Source: Symbiodinium natans (Eukaryota; Sar; Dinophyceae; Suessiales; Symbiodiniaceae). Taken from it: a stretch of 64,000 nucleotides of DNA. Below, one piece after another: positions 47,319 to 57,255 of this stretch. The translations under genes were made by a program, and so were the position numbers. Each line of letters starts with the position of its first letter. Within the stretch, counting starts at the first letter, position 1. The notes beneath the pieces were generated by a model. It was given only the letters and a program-made list of their open reading frames with translations, was not told where the DNA came from and searched no databases. Where the stretch lies: positions 757,031 to 821,030 of the forward strand of contig CAJNDS010002690.1 in the NCBI GenBank assembly GCA_905221605.1, in the 5' to 3' direction.

Positions 47319-47439
47319 TGCAAAAACCCCAAACCCTAAGCCCTAAACCCTAGGCCCTCCCCGCACCCTTGCCATGCAAGCGTGCTTTAGCCATCAAGAG
47401 GAATGCTGCGAACAGCTAACGCAATATGGGGGCATACGA

Positions 47440-47790
47440 CATTAGGGGTACCTGTTTGGGGGTCCTTGTTATAAGGGGATCCTACTATTGTGGCGTCTAT
47501 TTCGGGTCCCCTATGTGGGGGGCCTGCGAGCGAAAATAGGGGTACCCTGGTTGGGGATTCCTATTTAATAAGGATTCTGGATTATACTGTTTTGGCGGGT
47601 TATATTATTGCGAGCACCTAAACCCTAAACCCTTAGCCCATTACCCTGTTGGGTTCTTTAGTAGGAATTAGACTGTCTTGGGGATATATTAAGGGTACCC
47701 CTTTTGAGGGGGTTCCTGTAATCAGGATTATATTATTTTTGGGGTCTATCAAGGGTACCGCCAATTTGGGGAAACACCCAATATGAATCC
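47440..47790. other. Stretch of GGGTACC/GGGGTCC repeats, no gene seen
   Basis: Irregular repeats of GGGGTACC, TTTGGGGG and GGATTCTTATTA-like words, possibly overlapping foldback remnants. A half element GGGCCCAAGTATATACTATA with GGTACATGGACCCTTAGGG follows at 47963-48001. Confidence 0.5.
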
Positions 47791-48037
47791 TTTGCTAACA
47801 ACCGTCAATGCGAGCATTGTTTTTGCAAATCCTCGATCAGGGTTTGCAGATGGTTTGGAGGGGGGACAGGGTTTAGGTTTAGGGTTAGGGTTTAGGGTTT
47901 AGGGTGCAAATTCTCGTCCAGGGGGCACGTGTTGGCTCCACCCCCCTTCATACAATAGCTTTAGGGCCCAAGTATATACTATATAGGTACATGGACCCTT
48001 AGGGAATTAAAGCGAAGACAAGATTCAGGTTTTCCAG

Positions 48038-48129
48038 ATACAAATACGGAGGCAGTAGAGGTATTCCTCGCGCACATTCCGTGGAGGAAACAGGAGTTCT
48101 TCGCGAAGACTGTCCATGAAATGTACTGA
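48038..48129 (+). CDS. Predicted terminal exon, EAVEVFLAHIPWRKQEFF
   Basis: After the pyrimidine-rich acceptor CAGGTTTTCCAG the frame TNTEAVEV...AKTVHEMY runs 29 codons to TGA. The following 200 bp lacks repeats and may be 3-prime untranslated. It includes a CCGGC / GCCGG hairpin (48223-48255). Confidence 0.55.
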
Positions 48130-48349
48130 TGAAATAGAGGTCTGTAGCAAGTGATGTATGGAGGAGTTTGCAGGTGTTATTGTATGGCCTTTTGGTACAT
48201 TATCGCCATATTAGTATCACCGCCGGCCGATTACTAAAGACCGTTTTGCCGGCGATATTATTATTATTATTGTCGTGCCAAGAGCCCCTAATTTAGTCGT
48301 ATTTAATGGGCTCTTGGGGCGTTCACTCATGATATTCAAGCCAGTTCGC

Positions 48350-48459
<110 letters not shown>

Positions 48460-48647
48460 CCCCCCAGTTTCAAGGTTAAGGGGTTTAGGTTTGCAGCCTA
48501 AGGGCTTAGGGCCCCGAAACCTAAACCCTTTTTCCCTTTTCCTTCAACCCTAAACCCTCAACCCGAAACCTAAACCCTAAACCCTAAACCCTGCGTAGGG
48601 GGTGCCATTCTTGTCCGAGGTGCTACCGCCACACCTTCATTGATGAG

Positions 48648-48748
48648 GCGCGCTATACTCCAATCTTTTTTTTGGTTCTGGGTTCCCGTTGTAGTTACTT
48701 ATACCTAAAAGGTATATACTTTTTGTCCAGGGTCTACTCCAAAGTAGG
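48648..48748. mobile_element. Foldback element, CTATACTNNAATNNTTTTTTGGTTCTGGG family
   Basis: CGCTATACTCCAATC at the left, GGGTCTACTCCAAAGTAGGG at the right. The short TFID-like peptide (YRHTFIDEA) reads just before it at 48614-48640. That match to 8530-8664 is weak. Confidence 0.6.
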
Positions 48749-48857
48749 GGTGAGAGAGAGAGAGAGAGAGTGAGTGAGTGAGTGAGTGGGTGAGTGAGTG
48801 AGAGTCGTAGAGAGAAGAGATTTTGTTTTATCTAAATACCCTACTCCCCCTTACACT

Positions 48858-49012
48858 GGGGTGTACCTACATCGTATATACTTGGGCCTTATAATGGCGC
48901 TCCTACAAAGCAGCTTTGAGGGCCCAAGTATATACTATAAACGCTAAACCCTAAACCCTAAACCCTAAACCCTAAACCCTAAACCCCCATAGGTACATGG
49001 ACCCTTTTGCCA
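48858..49012. mobile_element. Foldback element, GGTACATGGACCC family, with CCCTAAA insert
   Basis: ATATACTTGGGCCTTATAAT at the left, GGGCCCAAGTATATACTATA, then seven CCCTAAA units, then AGGTACATGGACCCTTTT. Confidence 0.8.
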
Positions 49013-49053
49013 AGCCGGAGGTGCATCCTCCATGCCCTTGCCGACGCGCTCAG

Positions 49054-49113
49054 AGCGTGCCCGCGCGGGGACAAATGCTGGAGGATGCAGAGACGGAACA
49101 GGCCCTGACATGG
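49054..49113 (+). CDS. Possible exon, GQMLEDAETEQALTW
   Basis: Twenty codons after GCGCTCAG and before donor GTTCGG. The other two plus frames are also open. The GACGCGCTCAGAGCG edge also occurs near 3004. Confidence 0.35.
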
Positions 49114-49379
49114 GTTCGGGTTTAGGGTTTAGGGTTTAGGGTTTGGGGTTTAGGGTTTAGGGTTTAGGGTTTAGGGTTCATAGTTCATAGGGTTCATAGT
49201 TCAGAGGGTTCAGGGTTTAGAGTTTAAGGGTTAGGGGTTTAGAGTTAAGGGCTGTAAAGCTCATCATGAGCCCAAACCAAAGTCCAAGCCCAGATGGAGT
49301 TTTGCCCTGAACCCTAAGCCCGAAGCCCTAAACCCACAACCCTCAAACCCTGAAGCCCTAAACCCTTAAACGGTGTTCG

Positions 49380-49496
49380 ATGGAGGCACCTAAGGTCAGA
49401 GGCTTGACAGGGTTGTGGCAGGGAGATGCGCCTCGATACCCTGACCCCTCACACCTTTTCCAACGCAACACCTTCAGCCCTGAACATAGGCGCTGA
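49380..49496 (+). CDS. Possible exon with start codon, MEAPKVRGLTGLWQGDAP
   Basis: ATG at 49380 opens 38 codons to TGA (ending RYPDPSHLFQRNTFSPEHRR). An AAG acceptor at 49394 would allow a shorter terminal exon. Confidence 0.4.
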   Translation: MEAPKVRGLTGLWQGDAPRYPDPSHLFQRNTFSPEHRR

Positions 49497-49728
49497 ACGA
49501 AAATGTTTAATGGTTTAGGGTTTAGGGTTTAGGGCTTAGGGTCCTCAAACCAAAAAAGCCTCTCCCCCCCCCCCTCCCTTCTCAGGGGAGCGCTAAACTC
49601 CGACGCTTAGACCCTAACGCCCTCAACCCCCGAAGCCCAAAGCCTTCGAGGGTTCAGGGTTTGGGGGTTTGGGGGTTAGGGTTTAGGGTTTAGGGTTTAG
49701 GGTCTTGGGGTTTAGGGTTTAGCCATAG

Positions 49729-49806
49729 AAAAGCCCAAGCCCACTCTTGAACAGGTGAACAAAGAACTATCGGACATGGCAAAGCGGGCCCAGGAGCGAC
49801 CCAGGG
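49729..49806 (+). CDS. Predicted internal exon, LEQVNKELSDMAKRAQER
   Basis: Twenty-five codons (starting KPKPT, ending PR) between GCCATAG and GTTTTC, with split codons. Strong coiled-coil look. Confidence 0.55.
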
Positions 49807-49837
49807 GTTTTCAAAGCTCATGGTTCAAATGTTTTAG

Positions 49838-49922
49838 GTTGGGTTTAGGGTTTAGGGTTTAGGGTTTAGGGTTTAGGGTTTAGGGTTTAGGGTTTAGGGT
49901 TTAGGGTTTAGGGTTTAGGGTT
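49838..49922. repeat. TTTAGGG array
   Basis: About twelve perfect units between predicted exons at 49729-49806 and 49928-50088. Confidence 0.96.
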
Positions 49923-49927
49923 TGTAG

Positions 49928-50088
49928 GGCTTACTGATGCTATGAAGTTGCCTCGCTTGAGCGCACATGCTCACTCCAAATTTCACATCCATTCTCAGCG
50001 CGTGGCCTTCCAAAACAGCGACGTCCAGCAATACGGCTGTGCTGTAGGAGTATCAGGGCCCGCATGCACATACGGGGGTTTACGATAA
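49928..50088 (+). CDS. Possible exon, KFHIHSQRVAFQNSDVQQ
   Basis: After TTTGTAG the frame LTDAMKLPRLSAHAHS... is open for 52 codons to TAA. A donor GTAGGA at 50044 is an alternative end. The minus strand is also open over 66 codons, so strand is not certain. Confidence 0.4.
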
Positions 50089-50230
50089 TAATAAGGGACG
50101 CCCAATCTAAACCCCCAAATAGTAGGTGATCGATCACCTTACAATGAGGACCGCCCCCCCCCCCCCCCCCCCCCCATATTCACACTAATACTGTTGAACT
50201 TTTTTGAGGGTTCCCTCTTTGGGCGTTCAG

Positions 50231-50322
50231 AGATGGATTCAGGGTACTTTCGCATGGGTCATTTGCACATTACATGTGCCTTGTGGGTCTTGCTACTGGT
50301 GTTTCGGCATGGCAAGGGTTGA
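50231..50322 (+). CDS. Possible exon with membrane-like segment, HLHITCALWVLLLVFRH
   Basis: After GCGTTCAG, ATG at 50233 opens MDSGYFRMG and a hydrophobic helix to TGA at 50320. A GTGTTT donor lies at 50299. Confidence 0.4.
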
Positions 50323-50446
50323 ACCTAAAACCCCGAACCCCACACCCCCCCCCCCCCCCCCGCGGACAACAGCCTAAAACCTAAACCCTAAATAGGGTTT
50401 AAGGTTTAGGGTTTAGAGTTTAGGGTTTAGGGTTTAGGGTCCTCAG

Positions 50447-50522
50447 GAACTGCTGCCCGCGCTTAAATCGGTGGCGAGCCCTTGTGCGTCAACAGCCGGA
50501 GCGTCCTCGCAGGCTTCGCCCG
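50447..50522 (+). CDS. Predicted internal exon, ELLPALKSVASPCASTAG
   Basis: Twenty-five codons plus one base between GTCCTCAG and donor GTCTCT (ending ASSQASP). Ala/Ser-rich. Confidence 0.5.
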
Positions 50523-50645
50523 GTCTCTCTAGCAAGCTCAAACCCTCAAGCCTCCTAGCCCTAAACCCTAAACCCTAAGCCCTAAGCCCTAAACCCTAAA
50601 CCCGAAACCCGAAACCCTAAACCCTAAACCCTAAACCTAAACCCT

Positions 50646-50650
50646 GAACC

Positions 50651-50703
<53 letters not shown>

Positions 50704-50706
50704 ACC
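50646..50706. repeat. Variant array, CCCTCAA units
   Basis: Nine copies of CCCTCAA instead of CCCTAAA. Confidence 0.95.
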
Positions 50707-50837
50707 CTAAACCCAAACCCCGCAGCATCCGGTTCGAGAGGGCAAAAGGGTCGAGCCAACCCCCCCCCCCCCCGTTCCCGGCTTGTTTAATTTAATTGAC
50801 GGGAAAGGGGGGGTGGGGGGGGGAGGAGGGGAGGGAT

Positions 50838-50981
50838 TTTGCGGTTTGCAAAACAAAGAACGATGAAGGTGTTATATCAGGGCTACCTCTAAACCCCACA
50901 CCCAAAGTTGCGGGGCATTCCCAATTAAGTCCCCAGGAGACGCGCTGCTCCTCCAGCTTAGGTGAGAGGGTTAGCCTTTGA
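50838..50981 (+). CDS. Possible exon, KTKNDEGVISGLPLNP
   Basis: A 48-codon open stretch (ending RCSSSLGERVSL) to TGA after a G-run. An internal AG/GT pair (50936-50960) could cut it. Confidence 0.3.
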   Translation, partial: FAVCKTKNDEGVISGLPLNPTPKVAGHSQLSPQETRCSSSLGERVSL

Positions 50982-51042
50982 GGATATTTCCATCCTAAAC
51001 CCTAAACCCTAAACTCGAAACCTATGGTGTCCCAAACATCAG

Positions 51043-51088
51043 CCACTAGTTCTAAGTGAGAATGCTCAGGAGGCGATCTGGGCCACAG
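51043..51088 (+). CDS. Predicted internal exon, PLVLSENAQEAIWAT
   Basis: Fifteen codons plus one base between ACATCAG and GTTTATG. Confidence 0.45.
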
Positions 51089-51362
51089 GTTTATGTTTTG
51101 TGTACAGTTTCTTAGCATTGGGGCTTGGGGTTTAGGGTTTAGGGTTTAGGGTTTGCGGGTTTATGGCTTTGAGCCCTTAGACCCCACACCCTAAACCCTA
51201 AACAACCCTAGAACACCCTGAAACAAAACCCAACTCAAAACCCCTAAAGAGCCTACAAGCCCCTAAAAGAGGAATTAGCCCTAGATGCGCAAAAAAAATC
51301 AATCCCTAAACCCTAAACCTTAAGACCTAAACCCTAAACCCTAAACCCAAAACCCTAATTAG

Positions 51363-51446
51363 CAAGACGACTGTGAGGAGCTTCCGGAGTTCCTCGAGAC
51401 CATGGCAACCGACTCGTCCACAGACGGAGAGAGCTCGGAGGCTTGA
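51363..51446 (+). CDS. Predicted terminal exon, DDCEELPEFLETMATDSS
   Basis: After AATTAG the acidic frame runs 27 codons to TGA (ending TDGESSEA). Confidence 0.5.
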   Translation, partial: QDDCEELPEFLETMATDSSTDGESSEA

Positions 51447-51449
51447 ACG

Positions 51450-51781
51450 GCTCTCGGGTTTAGGGTTTAGGGTTTAGGGTTCAGGGTTTAGGGTTTAGGG
51501 TTTAGGGGGGTTTGGGGGGGTTTAGGGTTTGAGGGGTTTCGGGGGGTTTAGGGGGTTTCGGGGGCCGTAGGGTTTAGGGGGTTTACGGGGTTTCGGGGGT
51601 TTAGGGAGTTTAAAGGGCTTGGGGTTTAGGGTTTATAGGATTGGGGTTTAGGGTTCAGGGTTTCCAGGGCTTAGGATAGCCACGGGTTGCGAGCACCGCC
51701 CCGACCGTGCCCGACCCCATTTGCTTAATAGTCGCTTTTGCATAACCTGCGAAGGACGCAGGCAGTTCTGTCTAGCATACG

Positions 51782-51829
<48 letters not shown>

Positions 51830-52290
51830 TATCATAATATATATATATATATGTGTGTGTATATGTATGTATATGTTTGTATATGTATATATATGGTTAT
51901 TTACTTATTTATTTTTTTGTTTATTCATTTCTTAACTGTTTTATATTTTTGTTTATTTGTTCATCCATGCTATATAAATACATACTACAAGTGTGTGTAT
52001 ATATGTATACATACATAAACCCTAAACCCTGAACCCTAAACCCTAAACCCTGATACAACTTGTGCTGTTCGTTTGGGAGTCTTGGCTCCTGACGCTCTGC
52101 TTGTTCGTTGTCGGGTCCGTACGTGCAAGGCGATGGGTTTAGGGTTTAGGGTTTCGGGTTTAGGGTCCTAAGCCCTGAACCAAACCCCCCAAACCCCCCA
52201 AACCCCTCAACCCCCCCAAACCCCCCAAACCCCCCAAACCCCCCAACCCCCCAAACCCCCCAAACCCCCCAAACCCCCCAAACCCTAAAA
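51450..52290. other. Repeat-rich stretch, no firm gene
   Basis: TTTAGGG/TTTAGGGGG arrays, an ATACAT/AT microsatellite (51780-51855), an AT-rich tail with degenerate TATATGTATA words to 52015, and a CCCCCCAAA array (52180-52275). Island 52050-52138 is open in two frames (e.g. WLLTLCLFVVGSVRARR) before GTTTAGGG but lacks a clear acceptor. Confidence 0.7.
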
Positions 52291-52298
52291 CCCTCAAG

Positions 52299-52351
52299 GA
52301 GCCGTGCGTTACGCCGAAGACCTCGACGGAGGACAGTGGAGGGCTTCGAAA
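52299..52351 (+). CDS. Predicted internal exon, EPCVTPKTSTEDSGGLR
   Basis: Seventeen codons plus two bases between CCTCAAG and donor GTTTCA. Confidence 0.45.
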
Positions 52352-52704
52352 GTTTCAGGGTTTAGGGGTTAGGATTTAGCTCAAAACCCTAGCGCCTAAA
52401 CCCTTATCAGCCCTAAGCCCGAAGCCCTAAGCCCTAAGCCCTAAGCCACACCCCAAACCCTGGGGTTTGGGATTTTGGGGTTTTGGCGATCTCTCGCGCC
52501 ACTTCGGGCAGAGAGACGAGGACCCCGAGTAGGCCCTGATTCCCTTTTGTTAAGGTTTAGGGTCCCCTTCTCAGCCCTGTTTTAAACTAAAAGGGCACCC
52601 AGAATTGAGGCTATTGAAAGGATAAGAAAGCCTAATTGAGGTTATCTAGAAGGGGGGGCAACCTAGGGGGTATAGTATAGATGGGGGGTGGGGGAGGGAA
52701 ACCC

Positions 52705-52842
52705 ATGAGCTTCTGGAAGGAGGACGCAACATTGGCGGTTGATGCGGCCGCAGAGATGCTCGTGACAAGTGACCACCAGGAGCAACTGGCGCAAACCAAC
52801 CCAGGCCGGATGGAGGGCTTAGGGCTCATGGGGCTTAATTAG
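52705..52842 (+). CDS. Possible exon with start codon, WKEDATLAVDAAAEMLVT
   Basis: ATG at 52705 opens 45 codons (MSF...; then SDHQEQLAQTNPGRMEG) to TAG in a repeat unit. It begins right at the end of a TAGTATAGATGGGGGG-type foldback (52645-52706), so the true start may be an acceptor at 52709. Confidence 0.45.
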   Translation: MSFWKEDATLAVDAAAEMLVTSDHQEQLAQTNPGRMEGLGLMGLN

Positions 52843-53002
52843 GGCTTAGGGTTTAGGGTTTAGGGTTTAGGGTTTAGGGTTTAGGGTTGAATTAGGGTTT
52901 AGGGTTTATGGTTTAGGGTTTAGGGTTCTGAGGGGGTAGGTGCTCAAGTTTAGGGTGTTGCAGGTAGGTCGCACCCCCCCTACTTGTTGGGATCCTCCTC
53001 AG

Positions 53003-53036
53003 CTCGGCGACCCTCAACCCGAAATATGGCCCAAGG
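53003..53036 (+). CDS. Predicted small exon, LGDPQPEIWPK
   Basis: Eleven codons plus one base between TCCTCAG and GTTTTAG. Confidence 0.4.
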
Positions 53037-53257
53037 GTTTTAGTGTTCAGGGTTTAGGGTTGGCGTTGGGGGTTTAGGGTGTGTTCAGGTTTTTCGGTGC
53101 CTGGCTTGGATATTGCACACTTTGGGGCACAATGGCGGAAACCCTTTCCATTTCCGATCAACCGATTTCAGCTTCATGGACAATGAACCAAACTACTTAA
53201 ATCACGGTCCTTTAACAAATTAATTATTTGTTTTTTTTTAATTGCTGTCTAAGACAG

Positions 53258-53437
53258 TACAGCACTTACAGCAGCACAGGGCCCTCGCAGTGCTGCGCTG
53301 TCACCGAAAAACCCCGTGTTTTTTCTTTCCGTATCGAATTGGTTTTCAAGGTTGTTCGGGACGGTGCAGATTGTCCGCTCCGGGCAAGAGTTAAGGTACC
53401 CAAAAGGGGACCATCATTTCCTGAACTGAGCTTTAGG
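53258..53437 (+). CDS. Predicted internal exon of 60 codons, FSFRIELVFKVVRDGADC
   Basis: A T-tract and AAGACAG precede a frame YSTYSSTGPSQCCAVTEK... that stays open to GTTTAGGG, phase 0 at both ends (ending KRGPSFPELSFR). The beta-rich core and length make it one of the better exons. Family unknown. Confidence 0.5.
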
Positions 53438-53472
53438 GTTTAGGGTTTAGGGTTTAGGGTTTAGGGGAACAG

Positions 53473-53509
53473 GTGCTCTCGAAGAAAGGGCCGCCACGCC
53501 CTTGATATG
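53473..53509 (+). CDS. Possible small exon, CSRRKGRHALDM
   Basis: Twelve codons between GGAACAG and donor GTCAGT. Confidence 0.35.
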
Positions 53510-53772
53510 GTCAGTTCTCTAAATTGTGGTTAGGGGCTTGGGGCTTAGGTTGAGGGTTTTGGTTTATAGGGTTTTAGGGGTTTAGAGTTTTAGGGTTTAG
53601 AGTACCCGAAATATGAGAGGGGCCGCCTTGTATCTATGGACCCCAAACGGGACCATTCTAAGTATCTTAGAAAAATGGCCATTTGGTGTTCAGGCTCGTC
53701 TTGCACTGTCCTTGTTTGAATTGTAAAAAACCATTACCAACAGCACTCTTGAAAGCAAAGATTCGTTTTACA

Positions 53773-53864
53773 TATGGGGTGGTTGTCAAATTATGATCCC
53801 TTTTGGGGTACCCTAAATATTAGGAGGGATCCAGAAAGGGACAATAATTTTGAAAGCCACCCAT
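53773..53864. mobile_element. Foldback element, ATGGGGTGGTTGTCAAATTAT
   Basis: TATGGGGTGGTTGTCAAATT at the left is mirrored by AATTTTGAAAGCCACCCATA. It touches the next element head to tail. Confidence 0.75.
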
Positions 53865-53987
53865 ACAAGGAGGGGCCCCCTTACTATACTAACTATAGTT
53901 AGGTGTTTTTCTCCTTATTTAGGATCCTTATAACCCAATTTAGGTTCCTTATAACTCTACTTGTAACTAGTGGGGGCCCCTCCTTGT
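53865..53987. mobile_element. Foldback element, ACAAGGAGGGGCCCCC
   Basis: ACAAGGAGGGGCCCCC at the left, GGGGGCCCCTCCTTGT at the right, identical in ends to the nested element at 15948-16288. Confidence 0.9.
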
Positions 53988-54203
53988 ATCAATTTCGACT
54001 TACTTCAAGACCGGCAACCGGCCATGACCGTCACCGTGTGTGCACTTCAACCGATTTCAGAAGCAGGGGCAAAGGCATGTGAGGGGTTTAGGGTTGAGGG
54101 TTCAGGGTTCAGGGTTTAGGGTTTAGGGTTGAGGGTTTACATCGCAAAGAGATGTGCATTCGACGTACTTGCATTAGAAAGCAAGAGCTTAGGTGATGCT
54201 TAG

Positions 54204-54231
54204 GCTGAATCCCATCCTGGAGACTGGCATT
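54204..54231 (+). CDS. Possible small exon, AESHPGDWH
   Basis: Nine codons plus one base between TGCTTAG and donor GTAAAG. Confidence 0.35.
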
Positions 54232-54337
54232 GTAAAGTTCGGGGTAAACCCGATGCCCGAAAGCCTGTAAGCCCGAAATCCTAAGCCCTCAACCCGAAAC
54301 TCTAGACCCCCAATAAATCCCCAGCCTCCCCGTACAG

Positions 54338-54407
54338 GTGTGAATCCGGGAAGTCTTGGACACCCAGAAGTGTGCCGTAAGCCCTGCATCTTCTTCCAAG
54401 CCGGTCA
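54338..54407 (+). CDS. CCCH zinc-finger protein, copy B, first half of finger
   Basis: After CGTACAG the frame reads VNPGSLGHPEVCRKPC, then IFFQAGQ split at its last codon. With donor CA|GTGCCC it joins exon 55147-55235, which supplies the G of the Gln codon and then TGT. The joined finger is C-IFFQAGQ-C-ENGAN-C-GYC-H, a perfect C-x7-C-x5-C-x3-H. Such CCCH fingers bind single-stranded RNA in proteins that control mRNA stability or processing. The 54408-55146 intron includes TTTAGGG runs. A later GT (54427) exists, but only the 54408 donor rebuilds the finger. Confidence 0.75.
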
Positions 54408-54506
54408 GTGCCCGCGCCAGCATCAAGTTTTTCCGCGCCCTAGACTGCAAAACCCTCAAGCCCCGAGCCCTAAACCTTGGACTAACCCTAAACTCTGAAA
54501 CCTAAG

Positions 54507-54629
54507 CCAACCCTGGTGTGGAGTTGAAGATCCTAGAGTTTAGGGCAGGTAGGGTGTCCCTAAACCCTTCACCCTCAGAGGGTTTAGGCTTTAATGGGTC
54601 CGGCTTTGGGGGGACTTCACAGCTTTAGG
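54507..54629 (+). CDS. Small AG/GT islands inside the finger intron
   Basis: 54507-54548 (NPGVELKILEFRA) and 54588-54629 (ALMGPALGGLHSFR before the strong donor GTAAGT) have exon-like edges, as does 54992-55021 (TPTERILPGT). Using them would break the rebuilt finger, so they are likely decoys, alternative exons or part of another transcript. Confidence 0.25.
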
Positions 54630-55146
54630 GTAAGTGCAACCTACTGGGAGGGTCTGGTCGTTGGGGTTAGGTTTAGGAGCAATTGCAAGGTTTTACACGG
54701 CTTGGGGGATAGTTGGGCGGTTGGGGTGCAGGGAATAGGGGTAGTTACAGGTCTTAGGGATTTCCTAAGGTTTAGGGCTAGCACCCTAAGACCTAAACCC
54801 TAAACCGCAAGACCCTAAAGCCGTAGTTTAGGGCTTGGGGTTGAGAGTCCTCAAGTTAAGAGAGGGTTTACGGGTTTGAGGGTTTAGGGGTTTAGGAGTT
54901 TAGGGTTTTGGGGTTTAGGGTACCAGGGAATACAGGGAATATTTGCGTGGGGGGGGGGGGGGGGTGTACTTTGCCTTCAGCCCGAACTCAGACCCCAACC
55001 GAAAGAATCCTCCCTGGCACGGTTTTTTTTTTCTCCAAAATGAGGTACCCTTTTGAGGGGCTTCCTGGGCAAGTATCTCTAATGGCATTGACTGCCACTA
55101 AACCATGAACTCAATGGGTTTAGGGGGTTGGGTCTAGTGTGCGAAG

Positions 55147-55235
55147 GTGTGAGAATGGGGCCAATTGCGGATACTGCCACCTTCCTCATGTCAAGCGCCC
55201 TCTGCTGGCAGACCGGAGGACCCTTGTCTTCATCG
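55147..55235 (+). CDS. CCCH zinc-finger protein, copy B, second half of finger
   Basis: Twenty-nine codons with split codons at both ends: CENGANCGYCHLPHVKRP, then LLADRRTLVFI, before GTTTAGGG. Aligns with copy A 26780-26870 (ENGDKCGYCHLRHDRR...DRR) and ends in the same phase. Confidence 0.75.
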
Positions 55236-55383
55236 GTTTAGGGTTTAGGGTTTAGGGTTTAGGGTTTAGGGTTTAGTTTGGGGTTTAGGTTTTAGGGTTA
55301 GGGTTTAGGGTTCAGGGTTCAGGGTTTAGGGTTTAGGGTTTAGGGTTTAGGTTTAGGGTTTAGGGTTTCATGCTTTCGAAGAA

Positions 55384-55640
55384 ATGCGGCTTCTATTGCT
55401 GTTGAACAACTCAGGATATGTAGAAGGCTGCGGTAGTTGTGATGAACGAGCCCTAAAGACCTCAAACACAAACCCCGCCAAGAAGCCCCAATGTAGTTTG
55501 GGTCTAAAGGGGTCCCTAAGAACCCCGAGCCCTCAAAGCAGTAAGGCCTTAGAGTTTAGGGTTTCTGTGAGGCTTATGATGATGGGTTCGTTTCATTCTG
55601 TAGCTGACCCCTGTATACTAGGCCTTAGGTGTAGCCCTGA
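55384..55640 (+). CDS. Possible exon region, MRLLLLLNNSGYVEGCGS
   Basis: One frame is open for 86 codons from 55384 to TAA. The first half (continuing CDERALKTSNTNPAKK) is coding-like; the second half runs through a TTTAGGG. The exact exon is not resolved. Confidence 0.3.
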
Positions 55641-55854
55641 TTAAGCTTAAACATGGCTCAAAGGATACTAAAGCCAGAAAGTTTGGTACCTGGAAGTTGG
55701 AAGAGGGTACGCTATCAGTGTAACCTCTGCCCGCGCATTCGGTCTGGGCCTTACAAATTCCACCGAAACCCTGAAGCTTAAACCCAGACCCTAAAACGAG
55801 GGCAAAGGGAAACGAGAAACCGCAATTCAAGAAGAATGCTGCCTTTGCTAAGCG

Positions 55855-56022
55855 ATGGCTCTTAACCTAGATCATTATTAACAAACCCCCAAAATGAGAG
55901 ATAATCATCCCTATATGTCCCTTATACGGAAGGATGTATATATGTATATATATATATATATATATGTATATACTCCTTTTGTTGGTGGGGGGGGGGGGTG
56001 CTTCTTAAGCAAATGGTGGTAA
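55855..56022. mobile_element. Foldback element, CTTAAGCAAAT family, with AT loop
   Basis: GGCTCTTAACCTAGATC at the left, GGGGTGCTTCTTAAGCAAAT at the right, TATATATATATGTATA in the loop. Confidence 0.75.
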
Positions 56023-56274
56023 GACAGAGCCTTCTTGCTATAGGGTACCCAAAACGACGCCACAATTGAGCCAGCTGCCCGGGCTAATTCGCTAGTATGT
56101 CCATAATTGAGAGGAATTGGGCCACCTGGGGAAAAGCCCCCGAAGTAAACGATAAAACGCTGAATTCCCTAAACCCTAGTGCCTAAAGCCGACTAGAACC
56201 GTCAAAGCCTGAAGCCCTGAACCCTGAACCCTAAACCCTAAACCCTAAACCCTAAACCCTAGACCCTAAACCAG

Positions 56275-56359
56275 CGGAACAAGGCAGCGGACGCTACTCC
56301 GTCGGCTCAATGCCAGTGGAATGCTGACACGCATGATCCCCCTTCTGAAGCGGCTGGGC
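56275..56359 (+). CDS. CCCH copy B, predicted exon RQRTLLRRLNASGMLTRM
   Basis: Twenty-eight codons (starting GT, ending IPLLKRLG) between AACCAG and strong donor GTAAGC. QRTLLRRLNASGML aligns with copy A 28164-28210 (QRAALRKLNESELC), same start phase. Very basic and helical. Another frame is open too, but paralogy supports this one. Confidence 0.55.
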
Positions 56360-56445
56360 GTAAGCTTGATAAAATTGAGGTTCGGGGTTTAGGGTTTCGG
56401 GCTTAGGGCTTATGGGCCTCGGACACTCTAAGGGTAGTTACATGG

Positions 56446-56572
56446 TCCTTTATGGTGGTCCCTTAGCTTCTTGAAAGGGCTCTGAAGTAGGGGCCCTTGG
56501 GTTTAGAGACTTTTCCAGGGCTGAGGGCTATGAAGGGGTCCCCATGTAAGGGACCAGACACCTACAGACACG
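56446..56572. mobile_element. Foldback element, TAGTTACATGGTCC family
   Basis: GGGTAGTTACATGGTCCTTT at the left, GTAAGGGACCAGACACCTAC at the right. The rest of 56.4-57.19 kb holds repeats and an AT microsatellite (57026-57045), with no supported exon. Confidence 0.7.
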
Positions 56573-57189
56573 CCAAACCCTACTGTAAACCCTAAACCCT
56601 AAACCCCAAACCCCAAACCCCAAACCCTGAACCTCAACCCTTTTCTGAGCGAACACCCAGACCCCTAAATTCTCAAGGTCGTAATGGTCGTCTTGAGTGC
56701 AGGGCTTGCCGTACAGGGTTTAGGGTTTAGGGCAGTTTGCACCCTTTGTTCCCAGTATGCGTTGCGAAAGGTTTCTTCACTTCTTGCGGAGCGATGGTTT
56801 TGGGGCTTAAGGGTTTATTATCAAGGTTTAGGGTTTAGGCTCTATGGTTGAGTCAACCTCCCATTCTTCAAAGCAGCGCTTGCCCTTTCAAGAAGCAGAT
56901 GTGAACCCTTTCCAAACCTATCATCCGAGCATTGTGTTTCCCCCCCACCCACACACCCAACCCTCTGCCCCCTCCGCTCCTCTGCAAATGAGAGGGGCTG
57001 GGCCCCCACCCCCTTGCTTATGTATACATATATATATATATGCTATATATGCTACCCCCCCCCCCCCAGCGACCTACCCTTTTTAGGCCTTTTGAGGCCT
57101 TTTTAACAAAAAGTAACAAAGAAGGCCCAAAAGTCGCGAAGTTAATCACCGGGTAATGAAGGACAGTTACTGGGACACCCACCTCACAG

Positions 57190-57255
57190 ACCCCGATAAG
57201 CCAGCATTGGAAGAATCTACATTTGAATCTGAAGCGGACAATGCTGCTTTTACAG
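57190..57255 (+). CDS. Predicted internal exon, ALEESTFESEADNAAFT
   Basis: Twenty-one codons (starting PDKP) between CCTCACAG and GTTTAG. Acidic. Confidence 0.45.
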
